A program made the position numbers and the translations under genes. Shown piece after piece: positions 35,901-49,419 of a stretch of DNA of 64,000 bases. The stretch covers positions 42,199,140 to 42,263,139 of the forward strand of contig OY978526.1 of NCBI GenBank assembly GCA_963854835.1, given 5' to 3'. Positions within the stretch are counted from its first letter, which is position 1; each line of letters begins with the position of its first letter. Source of the stretch: Megamerina dolium. Its lineage: Eukaryota > Arthropoda > Insecta > Diptera > Megamerinidae. Below the pieces are notes generated by a model. It ran no database searches, was not told the DNA's origin, and saw only the letters and a list, made by a program, of their open reading frames with translations.

Positions 35901-38900
35901 TTCATCACTTTCTTGATTTGAAGGTACATAGAATAAACTTGTTTAATTTAAAAGGCATTAGATTTAAATTTCGATAAAGCAAATTTTAAATAAACAATAA
36001 GAGTTAACCCAAAAGTGGCAGAATTTTAATACTTACCATATGCACAAAATTTATAGCGAGAATTTTAACAAATATTTCTAACACACAAGAATACAAAGTT
36101 ATCGACGTGAAACTAAGTACATACCATTTCTTAATTCCAATAATAAGCAAGAATTGAGGTCGAATCAGTAACATAAGAACTTTAGGAACCAAAACGTAAA
36201 ATAGGAATAGAAAAATAATTGACATTCCCATTTTAAAGATGTACCTGAATTGAAAAATCTAAAGAATTCACACAGAATTGAAATTTTGATGAATGCAGCA
36301 GCAGATGGCTGCAGCCTAAAAAGAATGAGAGTGGCGATATCCATACAGTAGCAAGCTGATGGCCTTTCTTCTTCTTCGCGTTTTATTGTTAACAAAATAT
36401 CTGTATGGTTGTTGGATTTTTCATTTCTGGGTTGCCATTGGCTTATATTAAATATAAAGAAAGTATTAAATGCAAATATTATAGAATTTTTATTTCGTAT
36501 TACAATTTTTTTGTTTGTTTTTTCATAATCTTTTCAATAAATTGGGAAGTAACGACTAGCATGTTTGTTCCTGGTAGTTTGAACTTCTTCAAGAATTTTA
36601 CGTATATATACAGATATTTATGTATATTGTGTAGATATATAATTACCCGTTAATTTCTTTTCAAACGTGAATTTTTTCAAAGTGAATCTTGTTAGATAAA
36701 TTTAAAAATGTATTCAAAAGAAAGTGAAAATTTAATTGATTGTGAGAAATCTTCATCGCAAAGTCAACACATCATTGAAGAATGGGAAAACTATCCGATA
36801 TTTGGTTTGATAAATGCTATGACATTTTATATGACATATTATTTTCTGTAATTGAAAAGGTTCGTTAAACAATTTTTTGGTTATAAATTAGGTGTATCAT
36901 TTTTGTTTTTATATAAAATTAGCAGCTCGATTCAACATTCTACTACAAGGAAAGAGGGGGAATTCTTGTGCGTTGTTGCATATGCAATACAAAACTGCAG
37001 GGTACTGTGCAAGAAGAAGAAGAAGTTGAAAAGGAAACAAGACACACACTAGCTTGACACTATAAGACGCCAGTTTCTGACATTATACCGCGCAGTCAAT
37101 AGGAATTTTTAGTAGTTGCTCTACCTTCATAATAACACCATGGGTTTTGTGCTAAAGCAGCTATGCTTTTTATAGTAGTAAATAATATTATATTTCCAGT
37201 ATTTCAGAGTATAAAAGAATTATAATATTGAATGAATTCATCATATTTTTAAGCCTTGCAAGAATGGGATTGATATTTTTCAACTCCCACTCTTTACTGA
37301 ATGGGAAAGTGTGATAATTTTAAGCTTTTGAGAATGATAAATAGTTCGACTGTCATTCTTTAACGAATTCAAAGCAAAAGAGTGCAGCCTCGTTGATGCA
37401 GCTTTTAAATGAATTAAGGGTGAGTGAATTCCGTAATGATTCAATTCTTTTACAGCTCTGATGTATACATACAAGTATATATTGAATTCGTCGTCAATAT
37501 TTGATTCTTCATGTCACCACCTTTACTTCTTCATTCAGACTTTAATACATACTTACATGTTGTCGTCAAATGAGAACATTTATGATCTCTTGTGAAATCT
37601 AAAGCAAATTATTATTTGTTTGGAAATAATCGTAATTACATGGGGGAAAAATAACTTACATATTTTCGATTTTTAAAAAATTGCATATATTATTTTTAAG
37701 CTGCACTTTTGAACCACACAACCGGACTGCTGACTTCACCTCAATAAAGCGCACAAAACAAAAACAAAAAGTCAAAAAGGTTTAATTGATCAAGAGCAAA
37801 CAGGAGAGAATTATCGGAGAGAAAATGTAGTACCTACCTAATACAATATACAATATAAAAAAGAAATATTGTATAAAAATGAATGACCTGTTGCATTCAG
37901 GTAGTTTGACAGATATTATATGTTAATGCTGGAGAAGATTTTATATATCATACACTAAATGCATTTCGATAAAATCAACCAACATAAATGTTTGGATATA
38001 ATGTAATTTTATGCTCGCTAATTTTCATCAATAAATTTCGGAAAATTTTACTCTATATAAAAGTAATAACTTTTCAATTATTACTTTTATATAGAGTAAA
38101 ATTTTTTAATGATTGATTTTAGGAAATTTATACATTTAAATATATGCAATACATATGTATATATAGGGGTGTTTACACAAGTACATACATATTTGCAGGT
38201 TTTACATATGCATATAGTTTTACGAGTGGTACTCCTGCTTCATATGCTTTCAAGTATAAGCAAATTGACAAACTTTTTTAATTTAAAGTTTCAAGTGAAT
38301 ATGAGTAGATAGATTTAATACAATACTTTGTTGTAGTTTATTTTTTGTCTGGTCCCATATTACGGAATTATTGTTGATTTGTTTAATTGAAAATAAAATT
38401 TTGAAATTTATAACTTTTATTTCATTTGATTTAATTTGATGACAATTTTAGTTTGTAATTTAATAAGCTCTCAATTTGTACAGCATATTAAAATGGCAAT
38501 AATCAAACATTGATCCTTGGAAATAGGTATGAAGTAATATCTCAATTTTAGATTTTAATTTGTTCATAGGAATGGCAACGTATATCGGAAATAACATAAA
38601 TGGAAAAGCAATTCAAATCTCCATACTCGTATTCGGAAAGACAAATATTTTTTATGTTTCGAAAAAAATGTTATAATGACTTAAGCGAAGATTTCGTCCT
38701 GTAGCCCTCATTTTCGAGCATACTTGCATGTAGATTAAAATAAAACTATGTAACATACTTCAGTCCAACATCATTGTGCATTCGTGTTCAAAGTAAGTGA
38801 AGTAGACGTGGTCTTTGTCCGATTCAGCCCATTTAGCAGAGCTGGGGGTTGCCCACCGTTGCTATATTACATAAATTCTTGGGTAAGACTAATGCTAAGA

Positions 38901-39029
38901 CTTCACAGACTTTTTTTAACAATGTTTAACGTTAAACATCATTTGATAAACCAAGGCTGGCTTCGCTAGTTAAATATTGTATCATTTGAGGAAAATCTTC
39001 ATTTTCACACAAAATAATAAAATATATTG
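32903..39029. other. Intergenic, no gene seen
   Basis: AT-rich DNA with short frames only. It contains the perfect palindrome at 38042-38105. A short GTCCGTCC-like fragment at 34888-34900 recalls the start of the array at 6289. Confidence 0.65.
38042..38105. repeat. Perfect inverted repeat: 28-bp arms, 8-bp spacer
   Basis: Left arm 38042-38069 contains TTTTACTCTATATAAAAG. The right arm 38078-38105 is its exact reverse complement, separated by CTTTTCAA. All 28 pairs match. It lies in AT-rich DNA with no flanking target duplication that I can see. Confidence 0.97.
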
Positions 39030-39365
39030 TGGGTGCCGTAGCTCAGTGGTTAATGTGTTGGCCTTCTGAAGTGTAGGTCTTGGTCCCCAAGATTGAACCA
39101 AACAAATTTAATATCGAAAAGATTTTTCTATCAAATGGTACCCACCTGTCGGCAAGCAATTGGCAATTCTTCCGTCAGTAACAATTTGCCATTAAAAAGC
39201 TTCTAAATTAACTCTGCGACAAAGCTCAGAAAAAGTGATGTTGCAAGAGTTATGCCATTCTGAACCGGCTAAAATAAGTAGGTCCATTCTAATACTGTCC
39301 AAAATTTAACACGCACAACAGCAATGGAACAGAAGCGGGACAAAAAGTCCTTCAGGGCTTGTAGG
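39030..39365 (+). mobile_element. tRNA-derived SINE, full length
   Basis: Head GGGTGCCGTAGCTCAGTGG with a damaged B-box region (CTTGGTCCCCAAGATTGAAC). Complete body: AAATTTAATATCGAAAAG, GGTACCCACCTGTCGGCAAG, TTGGCAATTCTTCCGTCAG, TGAACCGGCTAAAATAAG, AATTTAACACGCACAACAGC, and a tail AAGTCCTTCAGGGCTTG like the minus copy at 13868. Gives a family length of about 330 bp. Confidence 0.9.
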
Positions 39366-39404
39366 TACTATATATTTATTACTTTTTCCTAAATTTGTGT
39401 TTAA

Positions 39405-39830
39405 AAAATTAGTGCAATATATTTTAATCAAAGTAAATATTTTCCTTCAAAATATTTTCAACTTTTTCCCATCTTTAAGGGAAACCGCTCATGCAATGCG
39501 GCGGGAATGTAAGACTTACCAACCGCCATTTTCAAGTAGGTTTAAACAATTTGCGTATTACCATGATGGAAAATCAATGACTCGTGTCTGGTCGCCCCTT
39601 CCGGTCTTTTTGACCTACAGATCAAAAGTCCAGCACACTAATCAGTAATACCTATGTTCTATAAACGCAATGAAATGACTTGTCGAGTCACTCCCAAAGA
39701 TTCAGCAACCCCCTTTTGAGTTTGACACAAATCTTAGAGCAATAAAACCTCCAGTTCAGCGTCTTCAAAAATTGCTGGCCTTCACGCTCTATATCGCTTG
39801 ATTCGGAATCACAATGTTTGAGTATGTTCT
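39405..39830 (-). mobile_element. Decayed mariner remnant with an internal tRNA-like segment
   Basis: On the minus strand 39675-39805 reads EDAELEVLLL, a stop, then DLCQTQKGVAESLGVTRQVISLRL, the second helix-turn-helix region of mariner transposases. Further left, 39405-39470 reads RWEKVENILKENIYFD and a stop, like the mariner C-terminus. The catalytic region between them is missing. In its place 39560-39655 carries, on the minus strand, TTAGTGTGCTGG and TTTTGATCTGTAGGTC, resembling the SINE head. Confidence 0.6.
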
Positions 39831-39870
39831 CCATAACCCTCACACATCATGCAATGACTGTATGACAGAG

Positions 39871-40010
39871 CTGCGGAGACAAGGAAAAACCGGAGTCCAT
39901 AACTCACCTCCTGCGCGAGTGTTCGACACTGACTCCGCGCAGAATGACTCATCTGCGGCGCCACAATGGTCTAAGTGCGTCCGCGCAAGCGAACTAACTT
40001 GTGCGATGAC
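39871..40010. other. Local GC-rich patch of unknown origin
   Basis: About 140 bp with several GCG and CGCG words (CTGCGCGAG, CTCCGCGCAG, TGCGGCGCC, TCCGCGCAAGCG) in otherwise AT-rich DNA. It abuts the mariner remnant. The + frame at 39814-40020 crosses it, but I recognise no domain. Confidence 0.6.
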
Positions 40011-40019
40011 TTTCCAATG

Positions 40020-43000
40020 ATCATGATTCTGATAAGTTATTTAAATACTTTCCTGTACTCAATATACTCTTGATCTAATTCAATATACCCTAGGTTCTTG
40101 GTTTTTAATAGTGGTAATTCCCGTATCGCTTTTAACGAAATAAAAACAAGAAAGACAATAATCAAGATATGAAACCGTTTTTATCAGAATGCAAACGAGA
40201 CAATCTGGTACAATGTAAGTAGAAATTCTACCGCATAATATTCTTCTTCATTTAAGAACGAACTTAACCCCATATGGAATAATATACCTATCTGTATTTA
40301 CACTATGTATAGATTTATGGCAATACTTACGGTACATTCGAAATTTGTTTTAATTTATGCCAATTTAATCACTGTAAATTACTTGTGAAATTAATAGGTA
40401 CTTATTAATCAGCTTATCGCTTTTAGTGCTGCCAAATTATCCATCAGATATCTGCTATTGTAGTAAGAAAAGATATACCATCAACTATTATTAATCACCT
40501 ATTCTCACAAAACCTCAATCAATAACAATTAATTATTTCACACTATCTGCCACCCACTACTATGTGGGTACATTTCATTTTCATATTATTACACGGTTCA
40601 TTTATTTAAATTAATTAACAAAAGTACAAAATTCAGAAATGAAAAGTGAGAACGTATTAAAATTAATACCTTTTAAATTCACAATCAATTTATATTTGTA
40701 TTTGTATGAAAGGTGAATTACGAGACTTGTTCAATTACTCATCGTGCTGTTTTTGCGGTTATTATTGAAGCAAGCGTATATATCAATAAATGGCCCCTGA
40801 GCGTTTAATTAATAGTAGCTGCAAATAAATAAATATCTGCCTATACATTCAACTCAATTTGATAAGGGTTACACAGAATTTTTTTTTATACAGTAAAACC
40901 TATGCACTCAACCAAAAATATGTTCAGTATTCAAAATAAAAAATGTGTTGATGACAGTTGCCAGGGTTGATTTAAAAAAATGTATCATATTAAATGGCAA
41001 GTTGATGGCATCTCCATTATCAGTAGATATTCATATGCAGCTTGCTTATATATTTATCGGTTCTAATATATTGTGCCTTTATAAAAATAATTTGGAATTT
41101 GTTAAAATTATGTTATTTTATTTTATTGTATTTTTTATTTTTGTGATTTTATTTATTGTGGACAACGAATTTAATCGAATTATGATGTATTTTTATCAAC
41201 TACACTTCACTCCACTCCATCAATCTAAATCGTTGGATATCCCATACTTTCTCGTCATTTCAGTGAAAGTTACGCTGGCGTTAACTTTGCTGGGGACGAA
41301 AAAAGAATTCCAAAAATACAATAATAATCATCCGAAAAGCGTGACACCAACCACACACATATATACAAGAGTGCTTTAAAAATATCCGCTGGTCGGGTTT
41401 TTGCACTTTGTACATACATACATATTTTGTGCTCAACTAAGTCGATTGTATCGCAAAGTGGTGGTTGTATGGTGTTTAGCATATGGAAGCTGTTATTATT
41501 ATTTACCGGATTTATGGAGCTAAAAATGTTGCACAACATTAAAAGCAACAATGTTTTTATCTTAAAGTTTGTTTTCATATTTTACTTTTGCTATTTTATT
41601 TATTGCGATTATTAATGGATATAAAAATATTGGATTGAAATATTTCTTCCTTCTTTCTCTACGCCGCCTTCCCTTTCTTGTGCTCACTTTATTAGTTTTC
41701 TTTTAAGAATTAAGAGGATATTTTCAAGTCAATTAAGAAACTCATACCCGCATGCATATCCATTAAGTTGATGCGCTAACAAATTTACCCTATCCTCATC
41801 TGTGTCGTCATCCTTTCTTCTCCATCCATTCATTCATTCGTCAGACCACTTTCTTAGCATGTATAATACAATAGACCTCTTCAAATGTTCTCTCGCCTAT
41901 TCGGTTACTTGTTACAGAGTAAAATTTGAGTCAACACAAACACACTAGATTTCAAATAAACACTTTTAGACTGTATATATTTTGAACATTTTTTCGACAT
42001 GTCTAATGTAATGTACATAGATATACGTATATTTATTATTAAAGAGCTAACCTCAACGAAACCTTCTCGTTCTTCATTGTACAATATTATTTCTGGCGCA
42101 ATAAGTTTTCCAATTCAGCGAATACAAGCATATTTTGTATATTTTTGTTGTTCTCGTAGTAAGCCTGACATACATACATACGTACTTATTCATTTATTTT
42201 CGTTATTTCGCACATTTTCTACATCTTTCATTCCCTTGTTGGTGGTAGCAGCAGCAACCGATTCTCTTCTTGTTCATCGTTCAAATAAACGTTATCGTCA
42301 TACTTCCGAATCCGTAAAGCCTCTCCAACAAGCACTTTATAAGGTTTCAAGTGTGTTGTCCTACTATTTCTATGCGTTCATAGACAATAGACATTTACTA
42401 GTAGCAATATGTGTAGCATCATGCCAATACCACATTTTTCTATTATGTCCGGGAAAATTGTGGCCGCTTCGCAATATTTCGTAATTGTAGCATACATTTA
42501 GACATGATGTCATAATGCATGTTTGTTGTGTGCGTGTGTGTGTCACTATTCGTATATGAGTATAAACGGCTTGTGGTCAAACTTTAGTATCCTTATATCC
42601 TGTACGATGCCACATTACATTACACAACACAATACACCGAATACACAAGCGTAAAGAAAGGAAAACTGGCAATGCGAACAGTTGCCAGTAACAATCGTAT
42701 TCAACTGAACTGCCGATAAATTATGTCGGAGGAAGAGTATCACAACTATGTCGTCGTATCGTAGTCATAAATGATAATTTCATGTGAATTTTGAAATGGC
42801 ACACATGATGTAGAGATGTTCAATGCGAAAAAGGAGACTAACACAAAGTCTTGCATATGCCAGCATATGCGAACAATTATTCTTTGGTATTCATGCTCTT
42901 GAAGATTAATTGTACTTAATTGTAATTTATACGCTTGCTTTGACTTATAAAATGTCTGTTTAACTTTTTCATTATGTGTAGGATATTTTTCTCTCATTCT

Positions 43001-44450
43001 TTTCACTTTCTATTGGTTTACTGTTTAACACTTTTGTTTTCCTGACTTCACTCGTGCTCGTTTTTTGTAATGCAAGCGATATTTATTCAAGCTTTTTCCT
43101 TTATTTCTTAATTATGATGGGACGCAGGTTGTATTTTTAGAGTCTTCAACTCAAATATGCAGATTTGACTGACCCTTAAAATTCAATTTAATCAATAAGA
43201 AATTCACGATTTATTTTGTTCCCTTATACATTATGTGTGAACTTTAAAAATTAAGTAATTTCAATCGAAGTCTAATAATTGGCTAAAATTATACATTTAT
43301 ATCGGCTTCTTTAGCGACTGAGAAATAGCCAAAATCGTAATGCACTAAAATTATAAGAGTATTGAAAGCTCTGAAGGAGCCATTTAATAGAATATTCAAT
43401 TATAAGAATATCAGCAATATTTACATATGTTTATATTGAATATTTGTAACTTAATATTTCGTTTTCAAACTAAAGAAAAGAAAAAATTTCACATAATTGG
43501 TATCAAAAAATTACTAACACCCGGTTCGATTTGTCATTCTTATAAAATAATTTGCCAGTCTTAAAAACATTTGTAATTTTTTTGTTATTTGAACATTTGC
43601 TTTACAAATTACGGATGAAAACAGCAGCTTTTTTGATGAGGCATCGTAATGTACATACATGCATATAATTACAGGCATTCATTGCATACAATTAGAATGA
43701 TGACTTTAACATATTCTTATTTTCAAGCGGGTCTTGAAATATCTTTTGTACGTGTACATATTGCATATAGAAAAAATTTGTTTCTTTTTTCTTTTGATTC
43801 AACAGTACGATGAGTGTGGAAATTAATTACAATGAGATTCTCGAATGGTTTAGCGGCAAAACTGCTGGTACAGTATTCGACTGCTACCATTATTGATTGG
43901 TTGAAATGATAAGAAGTAATTACAAATGCGATTGAGTCGACATATATATATATTTATATTTACGTAAATATAATAATAATTATTATATAAATTTATATTA
44001 TTTATTCAAGTAAAATGCCTTCATCATAATCCCTAGAAGTAAGTGGCATGTAAAGTTACATTTAATTGCATTTCATATTGTGTTAAAATTTACAATATTT
44101 CATTTTATTATTGCGCCTAAAACTATGCCAATCCTACATGTTTTTTTACACTTCATACAAAATGCATATTTAATAAACACGCAATATTCGTGACTACCCT
44201 AAGTTGTTTTTTATTATACTCAACTGTAAGATTGCTGTACTGTTGTACAGTTGCGTAGCCAAGAGGATAGGTTTCCTTTAACCGATAGACAAATTTTGCA
44301 TATCTATTACAAGGGAAATAAATTAAATATCAAGTTTCCTATTGAAACATTTTGGCACCTGAGGCAAACATACATTTTTGCACCCTTGAGGCAGTCACGA
44401 GTATAACAATCAACTTGCTATCTTGCTTTCGATACTAGGCATTTGTATTA
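40020..44450. other. Intergenic, no gene seen
   Basis: AT-rich DNA. Two longer + frames (40945-41379, 144 codons; 41999-42484, 161 codons) have no recognisable domain and read as low-complexity hydrophobic or mixed sequence. I do not call them genes. Confidence 0.6.
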
Positions 44451-45740
44451 TAGACCAAGATGGTGTGCACCGACGTGTATCTTTGGTATTTTAAATCGGT
44501 ATTACTCACTTCCTGATTCAATCCATACAAAATCGAATTAACCTTTTCTGACTCTGGATCTTTGACTTATGTCACTTTTTCAAAGTCACATTCTCAATTT
44601 TTACCATAGATTTAGAATTTTTACGTTGTGAAATTGATTTTAATTTTTTATTGTCCGACAGCTCCATGAGTTCGGATTTTCCCATAAGTTCACTGAATAA
44701 TAATGTTCCATTTCCTTCGGAGTCATCAGGGTTGGCGTGGAAAACTCGGTCTGTGAAAAGGTGCTTTTGAATACTTCTACCATACACAGGCTTAAGCTTC
44801 TTCCTGCACGATATTCAACCAAAAAAATGACACACAAAATGTTACTCAGGTGTATTTGATGCGCCGAATCTTATTTCAACTTCTATTTTCAACTGGTTAC
44901 ACTTTTTTATCACATTATCAGGCTGTTTTTTTGCGACTTCTGGTAGAAATCAACATACTTTTCGGCATTATAAGCTAACATATAATTGACTTTATGGGTT
45001 AAGAAAAAGAAAATACCATAATTTCATAGAGATTACCGTGAACATCCATTTGTAATTCTTTCAAATTCTCTCAAAGTTATTCTTTTCATGCGTGCCAATA
45101 GCGAACTAAAACGACGCCAGTGTGTGGAGATAGAGATTAGTATCAACAAAAATGAAATTCAACGATCCTTTAAAAAAAAAACAATCGCCTGAATAGCGAT
45201 TTTCATCTTGGAGTGTCTTCCTGTCTGGCCAAAAATGGGAATCTATATATGGAGAGAACATTTCTACACTAGACACTACAAAAATTTCTGCTGGAAAATC
45301 CAATTCTAAGACAAAAGAATAACCAAGCTGCAGGTGCAGTAAAGAACTTTGATTCTCTTCGAACCAGTACTAACGCCAGTAATTACGTCATTCTAGAAAA
45401 ATTGCGAAGGGTCACTCTTGCATATAGGTGCCACTTTGGTCAGAGTAAGCAATTTAGGAGTCGAGCCCTCTCTAGAAAAACGAAAACTACACTTTAGAAG
45501 TCTCTTTCGTGCCTGTCGCTACATACGGCGCTAAAGCCTGGACAATTTCCACATCAGACGAGAGAATTCTTGGAACTTTCGAGAGAAAAGTCCTACACAA
45601 GACATTTGGACTTATTTACCATGTGCTGTACGAGCTCAAAACCGACATTGACATAGCATAGCGCATCAAAATGAGCTGTTGCGTTGGCTAGGTCATGTCC
45701 AGCGTATGGAAGAACACGATCTTGCTGTATAGCGTAATCC
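44450..45740 (+). mobile_element. RTE-like LINE remnant on the + strand (3' half clear)
   Basis: From about 45330 the + strand translation, with shifts, follows the LINE C-terminus: NYVILEKLRRVTLAYRCHFGQSKQFRSRALSRK, then VATYGAKAWT, DERILGTFERKVLHKTFGLI, YELKTDIDIA. It then decays to LGHVQRMEEH at 45700-45720. This matches the nested insert at 15039 in the opposite orientation. 44450-45330 may be its upstream part, but I cannot align it; minus-strand frames there (44572-44837) are unrecognised. Confidence 0.65.
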
Positions 45741-48700
45741 CAGTGAACAGCTTTCATTTAAATTAACGCTACCCAATATAAACTCAATAGCACGGGGTTT
45801 AATCGTCTGGGGATGTTGAAGCTTAGCTTTATACTTTTGAAGTACATTTTTTTATATTGTTTTGATTTATTTTTCAGAAAATCCTGCCTACGCCAATGCT
45901 GTACTATTATGTGAAATAAAAGCGTAAATAAGAATACAACACTATTCAGTGTGTAGAATAACAAATAATTTCGTAAGAAAAGTACACTTCATCCTTACAA
46001 TTACTCGTATACGTTGTTATTATTATGTTCTTTTCTTTTGTGAATTCGTGCGTCCGTGCTTATATATGTATGTATGTTTATAGGAAATTCAAAAATTTAA
46101 TTTTTTTTACTACCAATTTGTGTAACAATAATGAAGCATCGCTCTTGGCGCAAATGTATAACAGCAAATAAAATGCACTAACTAGCACGAGTGTATGTGT
46201 ATTTATATAGACATTCATACTTCTGTGTACCACTTGGATATGGGCAACACAAAATTAACTGTATACATTCATGGATGCTTGCGTGTACTTACATATATTT
46301 TATAGCGAGCCAAACAATAATGTTGCTTGCAATAAAAATAGTAATAACTGCTGTACTCTAACGATCGTTATAAGTTTCTCTTGCTCTTCTTAATTCTTTT
46401 CACCTTTATGTCATTCAATGTGAAGATACTGACTTCTGTTAGTGCTTTATATGGCGAATGCGGAAATAAAGTTCATTTTCGAACAGCAATAACAACAACA
46501 TAAAAAACGGCGTTTTGGTGTATATGCATAAACCGAACGAAAATAAATTTTTGTATTTACATCTAATAGGGTTGCCAACATATTTATTGGAAAGATTAAT
46601 TTAACGTAGAAATTGGGTCACTTTTATTTTATGATATAAAAATCATTAAATATAAAGTTTATGTCATCCGAAAAAAGGTTCCATTTCATATAAGTATTGT
46701 GCGATGGGAGATATGTAATGTCATAAAATTGACAATCTAATAAAACAAAATATTCATCATTTCATTAATTTGTAGTTTTATTTTAGAAAAAACAAAAAAG
46801 AGAATAAGTTCTATTCCTCTAAAAACATCCGGTATTAGTCTTGAAATACCAAGTAGACAAAAATCTGCTACATAATGAGATTACGTAGATTATATTGGCT
46901 GCATGAGAGATACAGCACCTGCGATATACGAAAAGCCATCCCCTTTTGTGCCACTTTTACAGCAATCTCGCTTATCTCTCCGGCGTTTTTTCACCCCAAA
47001 TGAAATTGTTTTTAATATCCCACTTTGAAATATTGAAAAATCGACCGTATTTTTAAATGGAATGATAACACAAATTCTTTCATCTACAACTCCACGGATC
47101 TTACTCCGTCCGTTTTACTAATCCACATTCAATTAAACATACATCCTATAAAAAATAATTGATATAGCCAGTATTATAATCTATGTAAATATAGTATATT
47201 TTGTCTGCTTTAAGTTAATAGCAGTCTGAATGAAATCTAATTGTCTTTTTCAAGTCTCTGATGTATGTAACTCGGTAGAAACCGTATTTTCAAACCCTAG
47301 CCTAAATATGTATAAGCAAATTTGAGAATATAAATGATGGAATGAATACAAAACCAGAAGCTTTAGTTTTTAGTTAATAAATTTGACAACTCTAATACCA
47401 TACATATCGTCTATAAGTTGTGAATTTGCTATTCCTGTTGTAAATGAACTTATTATGGAGAAAAATAGAAAAGCGCCAATATCAAAAACAAGCCTACATT
47501 TTACACAATATTTATAGATAAACTTTAAGTTGAAAATATGCATAAATACTTAACTATATAAATAAAAATTGCACATGGATAGTATCGATAAATCCTTAAA
47601 GCTTTTGAACTGACTTCATATTTTTAAAATATTCATCATATTCTGTACGATTCAAAGTGATTGTAAACAAAATCAAAAAATATGCATATATCATAGATAC
47701 ATAGGTTTTTTTGTGTGTAGATAGTTACTCATACATGTGTATGTATAGTTTATTCCAATAATATTTACACAAATGAATAAATAAAAATTCTTCCCCAAAA
47801 GCAAATAAAATGTTCGCCCTATTACCGTCATATATTTACCTAAAAGGATGTTTATTTGCTTTTAATTAATTTTTATAAGAATATTTACATGAATTACACA
47901 TTTATATATTCAAATATTATTATAGTGGTGCATATGTATAATAACAATATGATTTATTTGTTATCTTTTAATAATATAATGGTTCATTAAATTCATTTTA
48001 ACAATGTTAATGCATTTTTCTGTTTTTTTTTTTTTTTTTGTCCATAAGATGCCTATAAAATATTTGTAATTAGCGTGAATATGTGTAAATATTTCATTAA
48101 GTTTTCAGTTATTTCCCCTTCTTTGTCGTATTCTTCTTCTTCTTCATCTTCTGCTTTGTCATCTGGTGCTTCTACTTTGTTGCGTTTTGAACCGTATTCT
48201 CATTATTATTATTATTGTCGGGCTGTGTTGTAAATGTTCTGGGCTGTTGGTATTAAAAACCACATTAAAATCCCATTGCTTCAGTCACACAGCAGTCACA
48301 AAAAAATATATAAAATACAAAAACTCAAATTAAATAATAGTGGGAAAAGAAAGTGAAAAAATTTAAAGCTTATAAAAAAAGCGATGGCATATAAATGAAT
48401 GAATACTATGTTACATATAGATACACGCATATATAAAAGAACGAATGGCTATATTATTCGTTTGTTGAGTTTTTGTTTAACCTCATTTATAAAATGTTGC
48501 ATTCGCACAATATATTTTTATATATACTTTTTGGACTGTAAAAGGCTTATTTTTTAGCTTGGATCATATTTATTTATTTTAGTTTTAATTTAAAGTGAAT
48601 CTCAACGAGAAAAAATGTATATTCACTCTCTGCAATAACTTCTATTTATTGCTATTCTTTTTACTGTAATTCAATTATATCTATTGGAATAAACTATATA

Positions 48701-48878
48701 TATGTACATATTTATAGGCGTTTCCAGGGGAAAAATATTACAATAACATATAAGTCTACACAAGATATTTACAATTTCAACTCTTAGACTAGCTGTGTAG
48801 TTCATGTCATCTGGTTCCTAATTCAGTAGAGAGAGCTCACAATATGTTAGGTGTAGTTTTGACTGTTCCTAATATATA
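45740..48878. other. Intergenic, no certain gene
   Basis: AT-rich with poly-T near 48023-48041. At 48110-48190 the minus strand reads an acidic run (EAPDDKAEDEEEEEYDKEGE) in a frame with no start or splice context that I can defend. It may simply be a GAA-rich simple repeat. Confidence 0.55.
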
Positions 48879-49418
48879 TTAGGTGTAGTAAAAGGAAATC
48901 AATTATTTTTGCATTAAATTGAAGGTTTTATTTATTTAAATGGTTCCAAATGGTTTTTTTGTGCAATGTTTAGCTCCTGGGCAATAGAAACAATGCTTAC
49001 ATGACGGTCAGACTCGACGATTTCCATTATTTTATCGATATTTTCGATAATTGGCCTTGAATCATTGACATCAAAATTACCGGAACGGAATAGACGAAAC
49101 CAAAATTGCACGTGATTGGCTGTTACAGTGTCAGGACCTTAAACACTATTCACATTTTCAACCGTCTGGCTTGCGTTTTCGCCTTTATCGAAGAAAAACT
49201 GTAAAATATGGCGTATTTTCTCTTCACTGGTGTCCATCTTTGACGCGTGCTCAAACAATACTGAGTCAAGCAATCACAAAACTGACTAAAAAGTTTATTT
49301 AGTACGAAATCCTATCTTACGCCTTCTAGCGTAAGCCGATCGCACTTATACATCGCTGGATACAGATTACTAAAGCCATCTATTGGAAAAGTAGAGGATT
49401 TCCTTTTACTACGCCTAA
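48879..49418 (-). mobile_element. mariner deletion derivative (540 bp) with intact TIRs and TA duplication
   Basis: Left end TTAGGTGTAGTAAAAGGAAA at 48879 and right end TTTCCTTTTACTACGCCTAA ending at 49418 are inverted copies differing at one position over 22 bp. TA flanks both sides (48877-48878, 49419-49420), the mariner target duplication. Inside, minus-strand coding starts at the ATG at 49235-49237: MDTSEEKIRHILQFFFDKGENASQ, a stop, GPDTVTANHVQFWFRLFRSGNFDV and IVESDRHVSIVSIAQELNI. This is the transposase DNA-binding domain. The catalytic part is deleted, so it could move only with help in trans. Confidence 0.92.
48930..49237 (-). pseudogene. mariner transposase N-terminal domain, truncated
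   Basis: The frame holds the paired helix-turn-helix region of a mariner transposase, which binds the TIRs. It has a TAA in place of a Tyr-type codon before GPDTV, a loss of four or so codons around the usual DAPRTGRP linker, and no D,D34D catalytic domain. The Met at 49237 is the natural start because the sequence matches the family N-terminus from there. Confidence 0.88.
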
Positions 49419-49419
49419 T

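Noticed and set aside
40945..41379. 144-codon + strand frame rich in F, I and L
   Set aside because: Reads as AT-rich low-complexity sequence with apparent hydrophobic runs; no coding signature.
41999..42484. 161-codon + strand frame, the longest outside repeats
   Set aside because: No domain, no plausible paralogue, no promoter or clear start context. Length alone in 64 kb is not enough.
44572..44837. Minus-strand frames with mixed composition
   Set aside because: Possibly transposon-derived, but I could not match them to any family, so no product is assigned.
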